In this document: in pieces, positions 21,216 through 32,739 of the stretch | How positions within the stretch are numbered: the first letter of the stretch is position 1 | Layout of the letters: every line of letters begins with the position of its first letter | DNA from: Mesorhabditis belari | Lineage: Eukaryota > Nematoda > Chromadorea > Rhabditida > Rhabditidae | DNA length: 64,000 nt | Direction: 5' to 3' | Assembly (NCBI GenBank): GCA_958450365.1 | Contig: CAUEEP010000369.1 | Coordinates: 437,001-501,000 of the forward strand | The notes under the pieces: generated by a model | Database searches by the model: none | What the model was told of the DNA's origin: nothing | Seen by the model: only the letters and a program-made list of their open reading frames with translations | Program-made: the position numbers and the translations under genes

Positions 21216-21970
21216 TTTTTTGGAATTTACCGTCAAATCGGCAGTTCCTTTTGCACCACCCTCATATGTAACGGTAATTTTGGCTCACTCTGTAGTAAAT
21301 ATGCCATCAACAATGTTACGGTAACTCGTGTACAATCAAAAGTTTAGAAATAACTGAAAGATAGAAATAGAAAGATCTCCAAAAGCAATCTCCAAACGAG
21401 ATTAGCGGTGGATTAGGGTATTTTGAGTTGGATTGACTATTAGAGTTGATAATAAGCCGTTTTACCATAGTTTTACCATTTTACCATTTATAACTATAAA
21501 GCTAGCATGCAAAAGCTACCGTAACTTGTATAGATTTGGTCTTTATCGATCTGAGTTACGGGAATATTACGTAATATAATATTACGGCAATATGGGCTAC
21601 GGTGGGCGCGGGTTACGCTAAGCGGATGGCGTTTTAAAGCCAATCTCATTTGGAGTTTACTTGTTTGTTTGTTTAGCAGTTTCCGGCAGTTTCCGGCAAC
21701 TCATGCCAACACACCTCCGCGATGCCCAAGTCGCGATTATCGAAACCAAAAGTGAATTTAAATCAAATTTTAGTGCATTAGACATCTAGATTTTCGCCTT
21801 TATTGCAAAGTAATCTTTTATTTATAATTATTATTTTAAAGAATTCAAATACATTCATTCAAATACAAGCATTCAAATACAGAAACCCGTCAAAATGAGT
21901 GTTTTTTCAATCATAAAACATTCAATGATACAACTGAAGAGAAATGAACCAAATATACATTTAAATTCGA

Positions 21971-22090
21971 TCGAAATTATTAAGTTGAGGAAAAAGTAAT
22001 GTCAGTTTTGATTTCCCATTGTTGGCTAGTTGGTTTTCCAGTTCTTTGCTTATGCGATTTGTTTTCAAATTGATATCACGTTATTTATAA
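21971..22090. repeat. Solitary mariner end, same family as 22547
   Basis: GTTGAGGAAAAAGTAATGTC and about 100 bp inward match the left end of the element at 22547 in the same orientation. No partner end is present. Confidence 0.65.
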
Positions 22091-22159
22091 GCTATTTTAA
22101 TAAGATTTATGACTCAAAAAACGTCAGGTTATTTTTCTAAAATCAAACTGGTACTAGAG

Positions 22160-22340
22160 CTTCAGCTTTTGGCTTCAGGGTCAGCTTTTGGCTTCAGGGT
22201 CAGCTTTTGGATTCAGGGTCAGCTTTTGGCTTCAGGGTCAGCTTTTGGCTTCAGGGTCAGCTTTTGGCTTCAGGGCCAGCTTTTGGCTTCAGGGTCAGCT
22301 TTGGATTCAGGGTCAGCTTTTGGCTTCAGGGTCAGCTTTT
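22160..22340. repeat. 19-bp tandem repeat (GGGTCAGCTTTTGGCTTCA)
   Basis: About ten units. It is followed by TCGGATCGGGTCGGGTCGGG and an inverse-like GATCCGATCCGATTCGATCC run. Confidence 0.9.
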
Positions 22341-22737
22341 GTCGGATCGGGTCGGGTCGGGACAACCTTTGACCTGAGCTGATCCGATCCGATTCGATCC
22401 GACCCGATTTCCCATGTCTACTAGATACTTCTGCATCTTTCCCCGTCAACCAAATAGCATAAATGTAAATTTTCCCCGCTACTAGTTTAGAAAAATCATT
22501 TGGACTATTTTCTTCCTCTTTTTACTATGTTTATATTGATTGATTCTATTGGGTTGAGGAAAAAGTAATGTCGGTTTTGATTTCCCATTGTTGGCTGGTT
22601 GGTTTTCCAGTTCTTATGCGATTTTTTTCAACTTGATATCACCTAGAAACTTCTATGCTTTTATATTATATTTGATTTTTAAATAAATTTTAACAAATTT
22701 TTACAATTTTAACAAATTTAACAATATTTTCAGGTAC

Positions 22738-23540
22738 AAAATGCAAGAGGAAAAGTTTCGACTTCGAGCCGCTTTATGGTATGATTTTAAACAAGGGAAA
22801 TCGACGAGCTTGGTTGGATGGACCAAAAAACAATCGACAACCAGGGAAATCCGCGGCTGAATCGCATCGGATAATCATTGAAATTTTTGGGGAAGACAGC
22901 ATTAGCGAAAGACAATGCCAAGTATGGTTTCAGCGGTTCAAAGATGGAAATGAAAGTCTCCAAGACGAGGAACGGTCTGGACGACCCCAAGAGATTTCAG
23001 ATGAGGATTTATAAAAATATACAAAATGCAAGGCGAAAAGTTTCGACTTCGAGCCGCTTTGTGGTATGATTTTTAAACAAGGGAAATCGACGAGCTTGGT
23101 TGGAAACTTAACAGCTTAACAGGTTGGTTGGAAACTTCTCTGCCCCACGCACCTTATACTGGCTAACCTTGGTCTTCTTGGCGGTATGCCGCTTGGCATT
23201 GTCTTGCTGGAGGCTCAAGTCCTACTAAGTCTTGTCTTGTCTTGTCTTGCTCTTGTCTTGTTTGGTCTGGACCTGACCCCATCAGATTATTTTTTCTTTC
23301 GGTCGTTCAAGAGTTTTCTTATGGGAGAAAAGTTCGAGAATCATGCACAGATCAAAAAAAACAGGCGACACTGGCAGTCGACACTGGCAGTCGACACTGG
23401 CAGTCGACACTGGCAGTCGACACTGGCAGTCGACACTGGCAGTCGACACTGGCAGTCGACACTTATTTTGGCTCGAAAACTCGGCATTTTTGTTTAAGGA
23501 TTGAATCAGGGACTTGCGACAAAGATGGGAAACAATTCAT
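22738..23540 (+). pseudogene. Mariner transposase remnants
   Basis: The N-terminal helix-turn-helix is present: EEKFRLRAALWYDFKQGKS, then ESHRIIIEIFGEDSISERQC, then FQRFKDGNESLQDEERSGRP. This is followed by a duplicated start (23030 onward). A catalytic C-terminal piece, LDLTPSDYFFFRSFKSFLMG, contains the third Asp context (D-x-x-PSDY). The middle of the gene, including the first two catalytic Asp, is lost. Confidence 0.8.
23368..23462. repeat. 13-bp tandem repeat (CACTGGCAGTCGA)
   Basis: Seven identical head-to-tail units inside the mariner relic; the near-identity implies recent expansion. Confidence 0.95.
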
Positions 23541-24035
23541 CAATAATAATTGAGAATATCTCATTGATTGATGTGCTTTTGTTTATGTTTTTAGCAATAA
23601 ACAGTTTTGTGACAAAAACCAACATTACTTTTTCCTCAACTACATTACTTTTCCTCAATAGATAACAACCTCTTCTCCAGAGGAAATCTCAATCAATTTT
23701 AGCTTTGTTTCATTGACAGAGCTTTCTGTGACATTTTCAAACTCAAAAGAAGTAGTTGTTTGTGAAATGATGAAATTAGCAGTCGTGTTCTTGAATGTTT
23801 CCGAAAATTCGTAAGCTGTTGAGGGAGTTGTGGCGAAAGTTTTCACAAAGAAAGTCATGATTGGACGAGCGAACCAACGAGTCACGATATTACCTAAAAT
23901 TCGCTTTTACTGTAAAGCTCAAAGCTCTAAAGCTTACTTGTAAGATCTAGGTTACGGTTACAGATTACGACAGATTACTAGAAACGCTTTCGACGACATT
24001 TTCGAACGCTGGTCGACAATGTAGGCTTTAATACA

Positions 24036-24282
24036 TGCTCTAGCGCTACGCTCTAGCGCTACGCTCTAGCGCTACACTCTAGCGCTACGCTCTAGCGCTA
24101 CGCTCTAGCGCTACGCTCTAGCGCTACGCTCTAGCGCTACGCTCTAGCGCTACGCTCTAGCTCTACGCTCTAGCTCTACGCTCTAGCTCTACGCTCTAGC
24201 TCTACGCTCTAGCTCTACGCTCTAGCTATACGCTCTAGCTCTACGCTCTAGCTCTACACTCTAGCTCTACGCTCTACCGTAG
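24036..24282. repeat. 13-bp tandem repeat (GCTCTAGCGCTAC)
   Basis: About nineteen units; the second half changes to GCTCTAGCTCTAC. In the second intron of the PLA2-like relic. Confidence 0.95.
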
Positions 24283-24286
24283 CGCT

Positions 24287-24690
24287 CATGGCGCAGTGGA
24301 TAGTGTGCTAGCCTCGACAGATTACTAGACTTTTTTGAACGCTGGTTGACAAGGTAGGCTCTACCGCTACCGTAGCGGTATACATGCTCTACCGTAGCAT
24401 AGCTTTTTATCTATCGATCTTTGACATAGAATTGACCCCAATTTACGAGTTCTTCTCAAAAAAAGAGAAATATTACGAAAAAATCGAGATTCTCTATAAT
24501 TTTTACACACAATGTAGAAGTTTTTGATGCTGATTCTGAAGCCGGTTTTAGTTTTTCTAGTGGGGCTTTGTAACGAGAGTTATTTGACATACAGACTTGA
24601 CCCTGATTCGCCTTTTAAATGCTTTCTTTATCAATCCGAAATGTAAGCTGTGGCGCAGTGGATAGTGTGCTAGCATCGGGTTCAATTCCC
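24287..24690 (+). repeat. Two tRNA-like A-box sequences in a duplicated block
   Basis: TGGCGCAGTGGATAGTGTGC occurs at about 24291 and 24651; the second is followed by GGGTTCAATTCCC (B-box). The neighbouring block TTTGTAACGAGAGTTATTTG is duplicated near 24760. The anticodon arm is missing, so this is SINE-like and not a tRNA gene. Confidence 0.5.
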
Positions 24691-25204
24691 ATGCATACCT
24701 TGGGTTCAATTCCTAAGCTTACCTTGGGTTCAATTCCCCATGATGAATTTTTCTAGTGGTGCTTTGTAACGTGAGTTATTTGACATACAGAATTGACCCT
24801 GATTCGCCTCTAGTTACTTTGGACACGCTATACGAGTCCAAAAACAAAAAGAACAAAGCATTTACTTGTATTTTTGCATAAAAAGTAGGCTGTTTTAAAC
24901 CGGCTAGACATTTTTGCATTTTAAATAAATTACCGTTTGATAGACACGAGTCAAAAGCGGCATCGGCTTCCAGCCTTGCCATCACGCAATCGATATGATA
25001 ATCGTGATAGGCACAGCACTTGTTGATCACTGAAACGAATGCTTTGTTTTCTGGTTTTCTGCTTTGCAACGTTTACTCCCATAAATCACAATGATTCAAA
25101 CGGGATCAATTCAATTAAAAACGCAATTTCAAAGCAATTTCCATAAACTATCATCGATTTAAGTGATCTATTAAGTTTGAAAGAAAAGAAAATCTTTATT
25201 GTGC

Positions 25205-25640
25205 CCAAATCGTCGATAGTTTGGGCTCCATGTACACTATAGCGCACTTTGAAGCTCCAAAACTCTGCTTAAAAACGCCTTTTCCCAAGCTCTCGTTGTA
25301 TTTTTCGGAATCTACGCATAAAACTACCCCAGGAAATCTACCTGGGGTAGTTTTCCAGCCTATCCCAAGCCTATCCCAAAAATTGACATTGGATTGAACG
25401 GGAAATGGATAGGGAAATGGAAATGTAAGTCAAAGGATGCATATTTAGCGGTTGAAAATGGTTTTGGCTCTAGTTTTGACCTAGAAAAGTCACCGAATAG
25501 TCAATAGCTTGGGCTCCATTTAGTGAAGTACACTATAGCGCACTTTGACGCTCCAAAACTCTGCTTAAAACGCCTTTTCCCCTAGCTCTCGGTGTATTTT
25601 TCGGAATCTACACATAAAACTACCCCAGGAAAAGTGATTT
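25205..25640. repeat. Two direct copies of a 130-bp repeat, with a 13-bp hairpin
   Basis: Copies near 25215-25340 and 25500-25630 share TACACTATAGCGCACTTTGA and CGGAATCTAC(G/A)CATAAAAC. The first ends in ACTACCCCAGG-aaatcta-CCTGGGGTAGT, a perfect hairpin. The block between is inverted relative to 20790-20880. Confidence 0.7.
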
Positions 25641-25779
25641 TAAAGAAAAGAAATCTAGGATAGTATCAAAATTTCTTGAAATAAACTTATCAAAAAATTT
25701 TGGAAGAATTGATGGTTTGGTTTTTAAGAAATTAGAAATTGAGAACTTTTTTCCGAGAACTTTCTTTCCAATCTAATAG

Positions 25780-26135
25780 AAAATCTAATAGAAGATCCGA
25801 ATCTAATAGAAGATCCCAATCTAATAGAAGATCCCAATCTAGTAGAAGATCCCAATCTAGTAGAAGATCTCAATCTAATAGAAGATCCCAATCTAGTAGA
25901 AGATCGAATAGAAGATCCCAATCTAGTAGAAGATCCCAATCTAATAGAAGATCCCAATCTAATAGAAGATCCCAATCTAGTAGAAGATCCCAATCTAGTA
26001 GAAGATCGAATAGAAGATCCCAATCTAGTAGAAGATCCCAATCTAGTAAAAGATCCCAATCTAATAGAAGATCCCAATCTAGTAGAAGATCCCAATCTAG
26101 TAGAAGATCCCAATCTAGTAGAAGATCCCGAATCT
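25780..26135. repeat. 18-bp tandem repeat (AATCTAGTAGAAGATCCC)
   Basis: About nineteen units, with two 9-bp-short units that break phase. Because 18 is divisible by 3, frames on both strands stay open and give Ser/Arg-type repeats; this is not evidence of a gene. It lies in the first intron of the PLA2-like relic. Confidence 0.95.
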
Positions 26136-26426
26136 ATAATTCAAAAGCAGCGGAATAGCTTGTAAATGTAAAGTGTCTTTGCCTTATAGCTTTTGCTATA
26201 CACTTTTCTACAAACTTGCTACAAACTACAAACTACAACTACAAACTTTCTTGTCAATCTAGTAATATGATAGAACTTTGACCGACAATCGGTGTTGAAA
26301 GTGAGCATCGAGACGCCCATCGATCCAATGTGTGAAGCGATTCCATTCCCACAATGCTATTCCGATCCGTCGTATTTGATCTCACTCTCGCAACTCGCTT
26401 CTCTCAAAAATTTGTTCCCGAAGCTT

Positions 26427-27104
26427 CTAAAATACAAATCACTTGAAATTTCAGGGCCTTTACGGCTAAAGGCCGAAGCTCGCCAAGCTGGTGACTTCGA
26501 CCAACTTGCAGCCCTAGTTAAATGAGTTAAGAGTTAAATTAGCTCGAAGAATAAACAGAAACTTTGAAAGCCAAAAGAAAACGCATCAATTTATCAATCT
26601 TGTTTCTTTGTTCTATTCCACTTGGTTTATAAAAGAGCAAAGAGCAGCAAAAAATCTTGGAGCTTTACGGTTATCGGGGTCGCGTTTTTGACCATTTTGC
26701 AGTCCGATTTTAGTTAGGTTTTTGTTAATAACTTTTGATAAAACAAATAGTTTTTAAAAGTTAACGTTTTAAGCTATCTAAATCTTATTAAAACTTTCTG
26801 ATCTGATACTTTCCCAAAACCAAATATTGAGTTGCTGTTATAGAAAAGATTTGGCTGAAATGGTCCACAAAAATAGTCGAAATTTTATTATCATTTATTT
26901 ATTATTCTAACCTTGACTCTTAGCTAGTTTTCCCGGCTCCCCAATCGATAAAGTGGAATAATAAGAGAAATGATGTGAAATCGGAGAATCATCAAAAGAA
27001 AGCTGAAATGTCTCTTGATGTGGAAGCCTGATATAAAAAAGTTTGAGAGAAAACACTGAGTATTTGAAGAGAGCTGTCTCTTGTCTCTGAAATTCTTTTT
27101 CAGA
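26427..27104. other. No recognised feature
   Basis: AT-rich sequence. A short GC-rich block at 26455-26520 (GGCCTTTACGGCTAAAGGCC) is locally palindromic. A signal-peptide exon for the minus-strand gene would be expected hereabouts but was not found. Confidence 0.4.
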
Positions 27105-27340
27105 AATTCATGCTCCAGCCTCAGGCCGGCTTACTCAGCCTCCTAGGGTCCCTGGCCTGGCCCAGCCTTTGGTCCAGCTTTCCCCAACCCTCTAGGGCCT
27201 GGGCTTGGCCCAGGCTCTAGGGGCCTGGCTTCAGCCTAGCCTCTAGCCTGGCTTTGCCTCAGCCTCTAGGCTGGCTAGCCTGGGGCCCAGCTTGGCCTCA
27301 GCCCTGGCTCAGCCTCTGAGGGCCTCGCTTGGCTCAGCAA
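27105..27340. repeat. C/G-rich degenerate repeat (CAGCCTCTAGG, GGCCTGGC units)
   Basis: Irregular CCTGG, CAGCCT and CTCTAGG units make an island of high GC content in AT-rich surroundings. It resembles a decayed satellite related to GCCT-based arrays such as that at 58.7 kb. Confidence 0.6.
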
Positions 27341-27799
27341 AAAGAGAAAAACAAGAAAGAGATGAAACTTGAAAAAGATTTCTCTTAGCGATTACTTCAA
27401 AGCCACTCAAGATTTTTTCTGCAAAAAAGAAATATTAAGCTCTTATCTATCACAGAGTTTTACGGAAATTGCAAAATTTCATATAGGATAATGAGAGAAA
27501 ACAACAGTAAATCACTGACAATGAGTGTTTGAAGAGTTATTTTGAGACTGCAACTTTTCGAAAAAGAATATGATGGATGTTTTGACGGTGTGACAGCAGT
27601 TTTGTCTCTGGTGTAACTAATCAAATACCCTCAATTCTTCAATTTTTCACACACAGAGCAAATTAGAGAAAAACTTCTTTATGTTAGTTTTTTGAACATG
27701 AAAAGCCGTATTTCGGATTAAAATGAACGTGAAAAATCACTCCTAAAATTGAACAAAAAAACGGGTAAAAAGTCACGGTAAATATTGGGCCAGTTCGTT

Positions 27800-27900
27800 G
27801 TGCTTGAAATGTACATTGTACAAGAAGTGTACATTGTACAAGAAGTGTACATACATTGTAGATGAAGTGTACATTGTATATGAAATTGTACATTGTACAC
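27800..27900. repeat. Tandem repeat of TTGTACAAGAAGTGTACA
   Basis: Four units, partly palindromic (TGTACA). Confidence 0.8.
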
Positions 27901-28009
27901 CACCAGATGGCTTTGTGCGATCAAATCAGGATGTATTCCACGAAACGCCGACTTTCTGGCACAACAATTTGTCTTTTTATGGTGCCGTTAGAATGACATA
28001 AGTGTGAAG

Positions 28010-28900
28010 CATTTGTGCGTCAAAAAGCGCCGCTTCTCGCAGAGAGAACACACTGTAAATACTGTAATAGTACTCCACCGTTCCTCGTACAGTCGCGTAG
28101 GCTTGCCAACGTTTTCAGCATTTCCATTTCTTTCAAAGCACCCTGTACTTTAAAAAATTTGTTTTTGGTATCAAAAAATACAGCTGAAATTCAGGGTCAT
28201 CTTTTGATATTCAAACGAACACTCGCAGTTTGAACCAGTGTTTGTGAAAACCCCTGAAAAAGTTAGAATTCGCATACGTATAGTCGCGTAGTCTAACTTG
28301 AACGTGTTTTTCTCGAACACTGGTATATGTGCTGCCAGTAATGTTTTGGGTATCGAATGATAGCCCTTGAATTCTAGTATTTTTGATATCAAAATAGTAG
28401 CTGTGGAAAAAGTCTAGGAGCTGAGAAAAGATGATTTTCTCGAAAGAAGTTAGACTGGTCGCGTAGTCGCAAAATCGTTTTTTAGTATTTCATTTTTTCA
28501 AAGCACCCGTACTTTCAAAAATGTTCTTGGGGTACCCAAAAATAGCCCTGAATTTCAGCTATTTTTGATACCTCTTGCGCGGATTGTAGGATAAACTAGT
28601 GTCGAGGAAAGACGTGTTCAAAGCTAATCTCACTGTATTTATTCTGATAACGTCGCCCTTCCCTCGACCAACTTTAGATGCCTCGTTCTCAGCTCGATTT
28701 TATGCTGCTAATGTGCGCGTTTAGGTCATCAAAAAATAGCCCTGAATTTCAGCTATTTTTGATACCAAAACGGAACATTGTAGCATAAACCAGTGTCGAG
28801 AAAAACTCGTTCAAAGCTAGACTACGCGACGCTTCTCACCGTCATTTTGGGGCTGGGGTACTATTACAGTATTTACGGCAGCATAAACTTCGTAATTAGT
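28010..28900. repeat. Compound inverted/direct repeat element
   Basis: AAATACTGTAATAGTACTCC near 28056 pairs with GGGTACTATTACAGTATTTA near 28855. Between them, the block AGCCCTGAATTTCAGCTATT plus TTTTGATACC recurs near 28545 and 28740 and in diverged form near 28180. AGACTACGCGACG-type blocks recur in both orientations. Probably a decayed foldback transposon. Confidence 0.55.
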
Positions 28901-29229
28901 ACAATTATTGTAAAGTTTGTCAATCACCTATTTGCTGAAAAGATTTCTAAACCACGAAGCAAAGACCGGCGACCGGTCGAGCTATCCATCGGGTGAGAAA
29001 ATTCCCTTTTTGATATAAACATCTATCGAATTGTTGATCCGATTGTCGACGGGACTGATAATCCTTTCCACAATGATCGTATTGATTGATCGTGGATAAG
29101 GGAACAGGCATTGATTGCTAAAATTGAAAATCATGCACAGAATTCGAAGTCGCGCTCCGCCCCCTGGGTATTGGCTTACGGGGCGAAGGTCAACGGGTGC
29201 AAGCGAGCCAATGACATGAGCCATAGCTC

Positions 29230-29755
29230 TGTCGACGTGCAGAATTTCACGCTGATTTCGAATATACTTCCTTTGGTAACACAGTACCCTGTCGTGCCAT
29301 TTATAAGCACTCAAAGTTTTGTATAGAATTTTAGAAATCATCTTCTCGAGTATATATAAGCAGATTTCAGGCTTGGCAGGGGGTGGTGGTCGGGTGGTAG
29401 GCTAAATTACAAAGTAAACCCTCTCTATTTTGAGTCCGCAGTTATAGTTAAAATAGTTAAAAGCAAGCATTTTTATGAGAGATATTTGGAAATGGAGATC
29501 AATTACGTTCAAAAAAAGGGAAAAAGGGTAAACTGCGGACTCCGAACTAGAGAGGGATGACTTAGTAGTTTAGTCTACTACCACCCGACCACCACTACCT
29601 GCCAAGCGTGTGGGAAATCTGTTTATATACTGGAGAGATGATTAAAATTCCATACAAAGCTTCGAGTGCTTATGGGTTTTGATACAGGCTGTTGTGTTGC
29701 AAAAAGGAAGAAAGTATATTCTGGAATCAGCGTGAAATTCTGCGTCGTATAGGTT
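29230..29755. repeat. 525-bp imperfect palindrome
   Basis: TTCACGCTGATTTCGAATAT at 29246 pairs with the inverse near 29725. GGTGGTGGTCGGGTGGTAG near 29380 pairs with CTACCACCCGACCACCACTA near 29575. AACTGCGGACTC pairs with GAGTCCGCAGTT across a centre at about 29490. Foldback element. Confidence 0.8.
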
Positions 29756-29952
29756 AGCGGCTTTCTTTTCGTTGTATAGTAATGACAATGAACTCTTCCT
29801 CTAGCTAAAGCTTAACTTTGAATGCTGTGATCTTTACGGCATCTGGATTACGATATCTATGGCCTTATGATCATGGATTATCTGAAGCTTAATCTGGACC
29901 AGCCGAAAAACTGGACTGGACTGGAAAAACTGGACTTTTAGAGCATCATTTC

Positions 29953-30016
29953 GTCGCTTGGCGCAGTCGGGAGCGCGCTTGTCTACAGGGCGCACAATTA
30001 CCCTCAGTTCAAATTC
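29953..30016 (+). repeat. tRNA-like sequence
   Basis: GCTTGGCGCAGTCGGGAGCG forms a D-arm/A-box and CAGTTCAAATTC a weak B-box; acceptor ends do not pair. Probably SINE-like. Confidence 0.45.
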
Positions 30017-30144
30017 ACATTTTGAACTTTGATCTCTAATTGAAATTCATTGTTTTCTAGTAAAAAGGCTGATTTTCTTTGATTTTGAGACCAGTTTTTT
30101 GAACCGTGGCCTATTGTCATATGTGACAGTTTGAGCCCTTTCTT

Positions 30145-30410
30145 CAAAAGAAACCCATTTTGGTGTCAATGGAAAAGTTGTAGAGAATCAAAAATCAAGC
30201 TTATATCCAAATTTTCAGAACGATTCAAAAACTCGTTTTCAAGAAATGCCAAATTTACACAAAAGAAATGCCAAATTTTCACAAAACTTGCATTTTAAGC
30301 GAAACTACTAAGTGTATCTTTTTGGAAATTTGGCTATAAGCCTAATTTTTGATTCTCTACAACTTTTCCATTGACACCAAAATGGGTTTCTTTTAAAGAA
30401 AGTGCTCAAA
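30145..30410. repeat. Long hairpin, arms about 75 bp
   Basis: AAAGAAACCCATTTTGGTGT and onward to AGAATCAAAAATCAAGCTTA is matched in inverse near 30320-30405. The centre is about 80 bp. Foldback structure with no coding content. Confidence 0.85.
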
Positions 30411-30794
30411 CTGGGCTGACAGCTGACATCTCCAGTCTTCCATTTTTGAGTCTCACACTTGTCTCACACACAAACCAAAATCCTACTACAAAAGGGGAAT
30501 CCGCAAATTGCCTGTAAAACGGGCAGAAGTCGTCAATAACAATGGAAATTATTTGGAATGAGTTTATGGTTTTATGTTGAATAAATTTTAGTTCAAAGTC
30601 CCGCAGTTTTTAATTCAACAACCCAATAGATTATGATATTTGTTTGGGATTAATGCTAGCTAGGGCACTCTTTAAAGCCATTCTCTTGGTAAATTAGCAA
30701 ATGAAATCTTTATATTTAAAAACCTTTCAATCAATATAGAATAGAAAAATGTGAAATTTCTTTTTCAAAACTGAAATAAGAAGCTGTCATTTAC

Positions 30795-32262
30795 CAGATT
30801 GTAAAAATCGTGAAAAGTTTTTGTGATAAGATCAGAATTTACGATTTCTTATCCTTAAAACAAAAAGTTTATTGAATTTTTTCAAAGATTAATTCAAAGT
30901 TTTGTTTTATTTGTTTAGATTTTTTGATTCAATTGATCAAAACGCTCAAAAAGCTCATGAAAAAAAGAAAGGAAAAAAGAAAGAGAAACGGGCAGAATAT
31001 ATATATAGATACTTTATTCATGATCTGAGTGCGCTAGATTTAAAGTGCGCTAGATTTAAGATTAATAATTCATACAATTCATACACATAACACGAAAAGG
31101 GTCGATAAAAAAGCAAAACGATATCATGCATGTAATAACGTAGCACAGATAACGTCAAGAATCCACTAGAGCTTCAAGATCAAGATCTTGATCTTGAAGC
31201 TTGAAGATTCTTTAAGCCCAACAAATGCTTTGAAATGGTTAAATGACAAAAAAATGGTTGCCGGGGCGGTTAGAGGCTGTCAAGATGGGAGTGCCTTTTC
31301 GCCTGCCAGGCTGTCTCAAGGATAAGCTGAGTCTTCTGGCCGACTTTTGGCCGACTTCTGGCCATTACTAGGTTAGCTTGGTTGTCTTGCCCAGATACTT
31401 TTGCTGTCAGGTCAATCCTGGCAGGATCCAGATTGACAGGTCACAGATAACGTTCGCTGTTTGCTAAAATCACAGATCACGATCGTCAAGAATCCACAGA
31501 GTAGCACAGATAACGTCAAGAATCCACTAGAGCTTCAAGATCAAGATCAAGATCAAGAGCAAGAGCAAGATCAAGATCAAGATCATCTACAGATAATTTC
31601 AAGGTTTTGAGATTATTGAACTCTCTCAAAACTCTGGGGAGTCGATTCCAAATTTTGGCAGTTCTTATTGGAAAAGAGTTATGAACAAACCTATGTTAAA
31701 AGTGTTAAATTCGTGCTCCGATAACACAGCTAATGATCGTCAAGAATCCACAGAGTAGTACAGATCACGTCAAGGATCGATTAGAGCTTCAAGATCAAGG
31801 TCAAGATCAAGATCAAGATCAAGGTCAAGATCAAGATCAAGAGCAAGAGCAAGAGCAAGATCAAGCTCATCAAGATCAAGATCAAGAGCAAGATCATCTA
31901 CAGATAATTTCAAGGTTTTGAGATTATTGAACTCTCTCAAAACTCTGGGGAGTCGATTCCAAATTTTGGCAGTTCTTATTGGAATTCTTATTGGAAAAGA
32001 ATTCTACACAAGCTTATTAAAGGTGACTGGAATTTCTAAAACGAAAGAACCACTTGAAAGAACTTAAAAAATCGTGAAAGATTGTCAAAATCGATACCAG
32101 ATTGTCAAAATCGTGAAAAGTTTTTGTGATAAGATCAGAATTTACGATTTCTTATTCTTAAAACAAAAAGTTTATTGAATTTTTTCAAAAATTAATTCAA
32201 AGTTTTGTTTTATTTGTTTAGATTTTTTGATTCAATTGCTCAAAACGCTCAAAAAGCTCATC
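30795..32262. repeat. Direct repeats (about 165 bp) flanking GATCAA-rich arrays
   Basis: The block starting GTGAAAAGTTTTTGTGATAA is repeated nearly exactly at about 30795-30962 and 32095-32262. Between them, a unit with GTAGCACAGATAACGTCAAG and AGATCAAGATCAAGA arrays occurs three times (31130, 31495, 31745). CTCAAAACTCTGGGGAGTCG is duplicated near 31625 and 31935. No gene recognised. Confidence 0.8.
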
Positions 32263-32739
32263 AAAAAGAAGAAAATAAAGGAGAAATGAGCATTTTCTTT
32301 AAAACAAAAAGAAAATCTATCAAAAAAACAGTTCTGACTTGGTTTAATTGCCCAATTTCAGTGTTGTTTCGTAAAAATATAGTTTTGATTCGTTTTTTAA
32401 ACGTCAAACAAGGCTTTAAAGTTTCAGAAATGTTGAGATTTTCAAAGTTTGAGTTTTTTTTCGATCAAATATCTAGAAAAACAGATTATCTTGTAATAAA
32501 AACTTTCTATTTTGTAAAAAGCCTTTAAAACTATTGGTTTATTGTAAAGATTTTGTTTTTAAATTATGAAAATCTCTTGTCAATCACTTGCAAATCTTTT
32601 CCGAGTGATCTGGGTGACCTTTTCAATAAATTTGAGTCATTCAGCAACGAAAAAAAAGGGAATTTTTGAGAAAAACTGTTAAAAAAAGAGAAAAATCACT
32701 AAATTTGATCATTTCGGTCATTTATCTTTCTTCATTTTT

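Larger units (their letters stand above)
22547..23660. mobile_element. Degenerate mariner element with both ends
   Basis: Left end TTGAGGAAAAAGTAATGTCG after TATTGGG. Right end has the complement AACATTACTTTTTCCTCAA, then a second partial copy ending TTCCTCAATA. It holds broken transposase pieces and a 13-bp tandem array. Its right end supplies the stop codon of the neighbouring minus-strand gene (23655-23657). Confidence 0.8.
23655..26426 (-). pseudogene. Secreted phospholipase-A2-like Cys protein, broken paralogue
   Basis: Three minus exons: 26426-26287, 25029-24934, 23893-23655. They encode CESEIKYDGSE-stop-HCGNGIASH, then INKCCAYHDYHIDC and FDSCL, then GNIVTRWFARPIMTFF and a Ser/Thr-rich tail ending EEVVIY. 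CCxxHD is the active-site signature of secreted PLA2s and is kept here. Intron positions and phases equal those of the intact paralogue at 41322-39460. Damage: TAG where the paralogue has Trp (before HCGNG); a non-consensus donor GTCGGT at 26286; no signal-peptide exon found upstream; and the stop codon (23657-23655) lies within a mariner end, so the original C-terminus is gone. Lipase activity is inference from the motif only. Confidence 0.6.

Noticed and set aside
23368..23462. CRISPR-like array of short repeats
   Set aside because: Units are 13 bp head-to-tail without spacers, inside a eukaryotic transposon.
25724..26158. Ser/Arg-repeat protein resembling an SR splicing factor, and an opposite-strand Gly-Ser-Ser repeat
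   Set aside because: Product of an 18-bp tandem repeat open on both strands, inside an intron of another gene.
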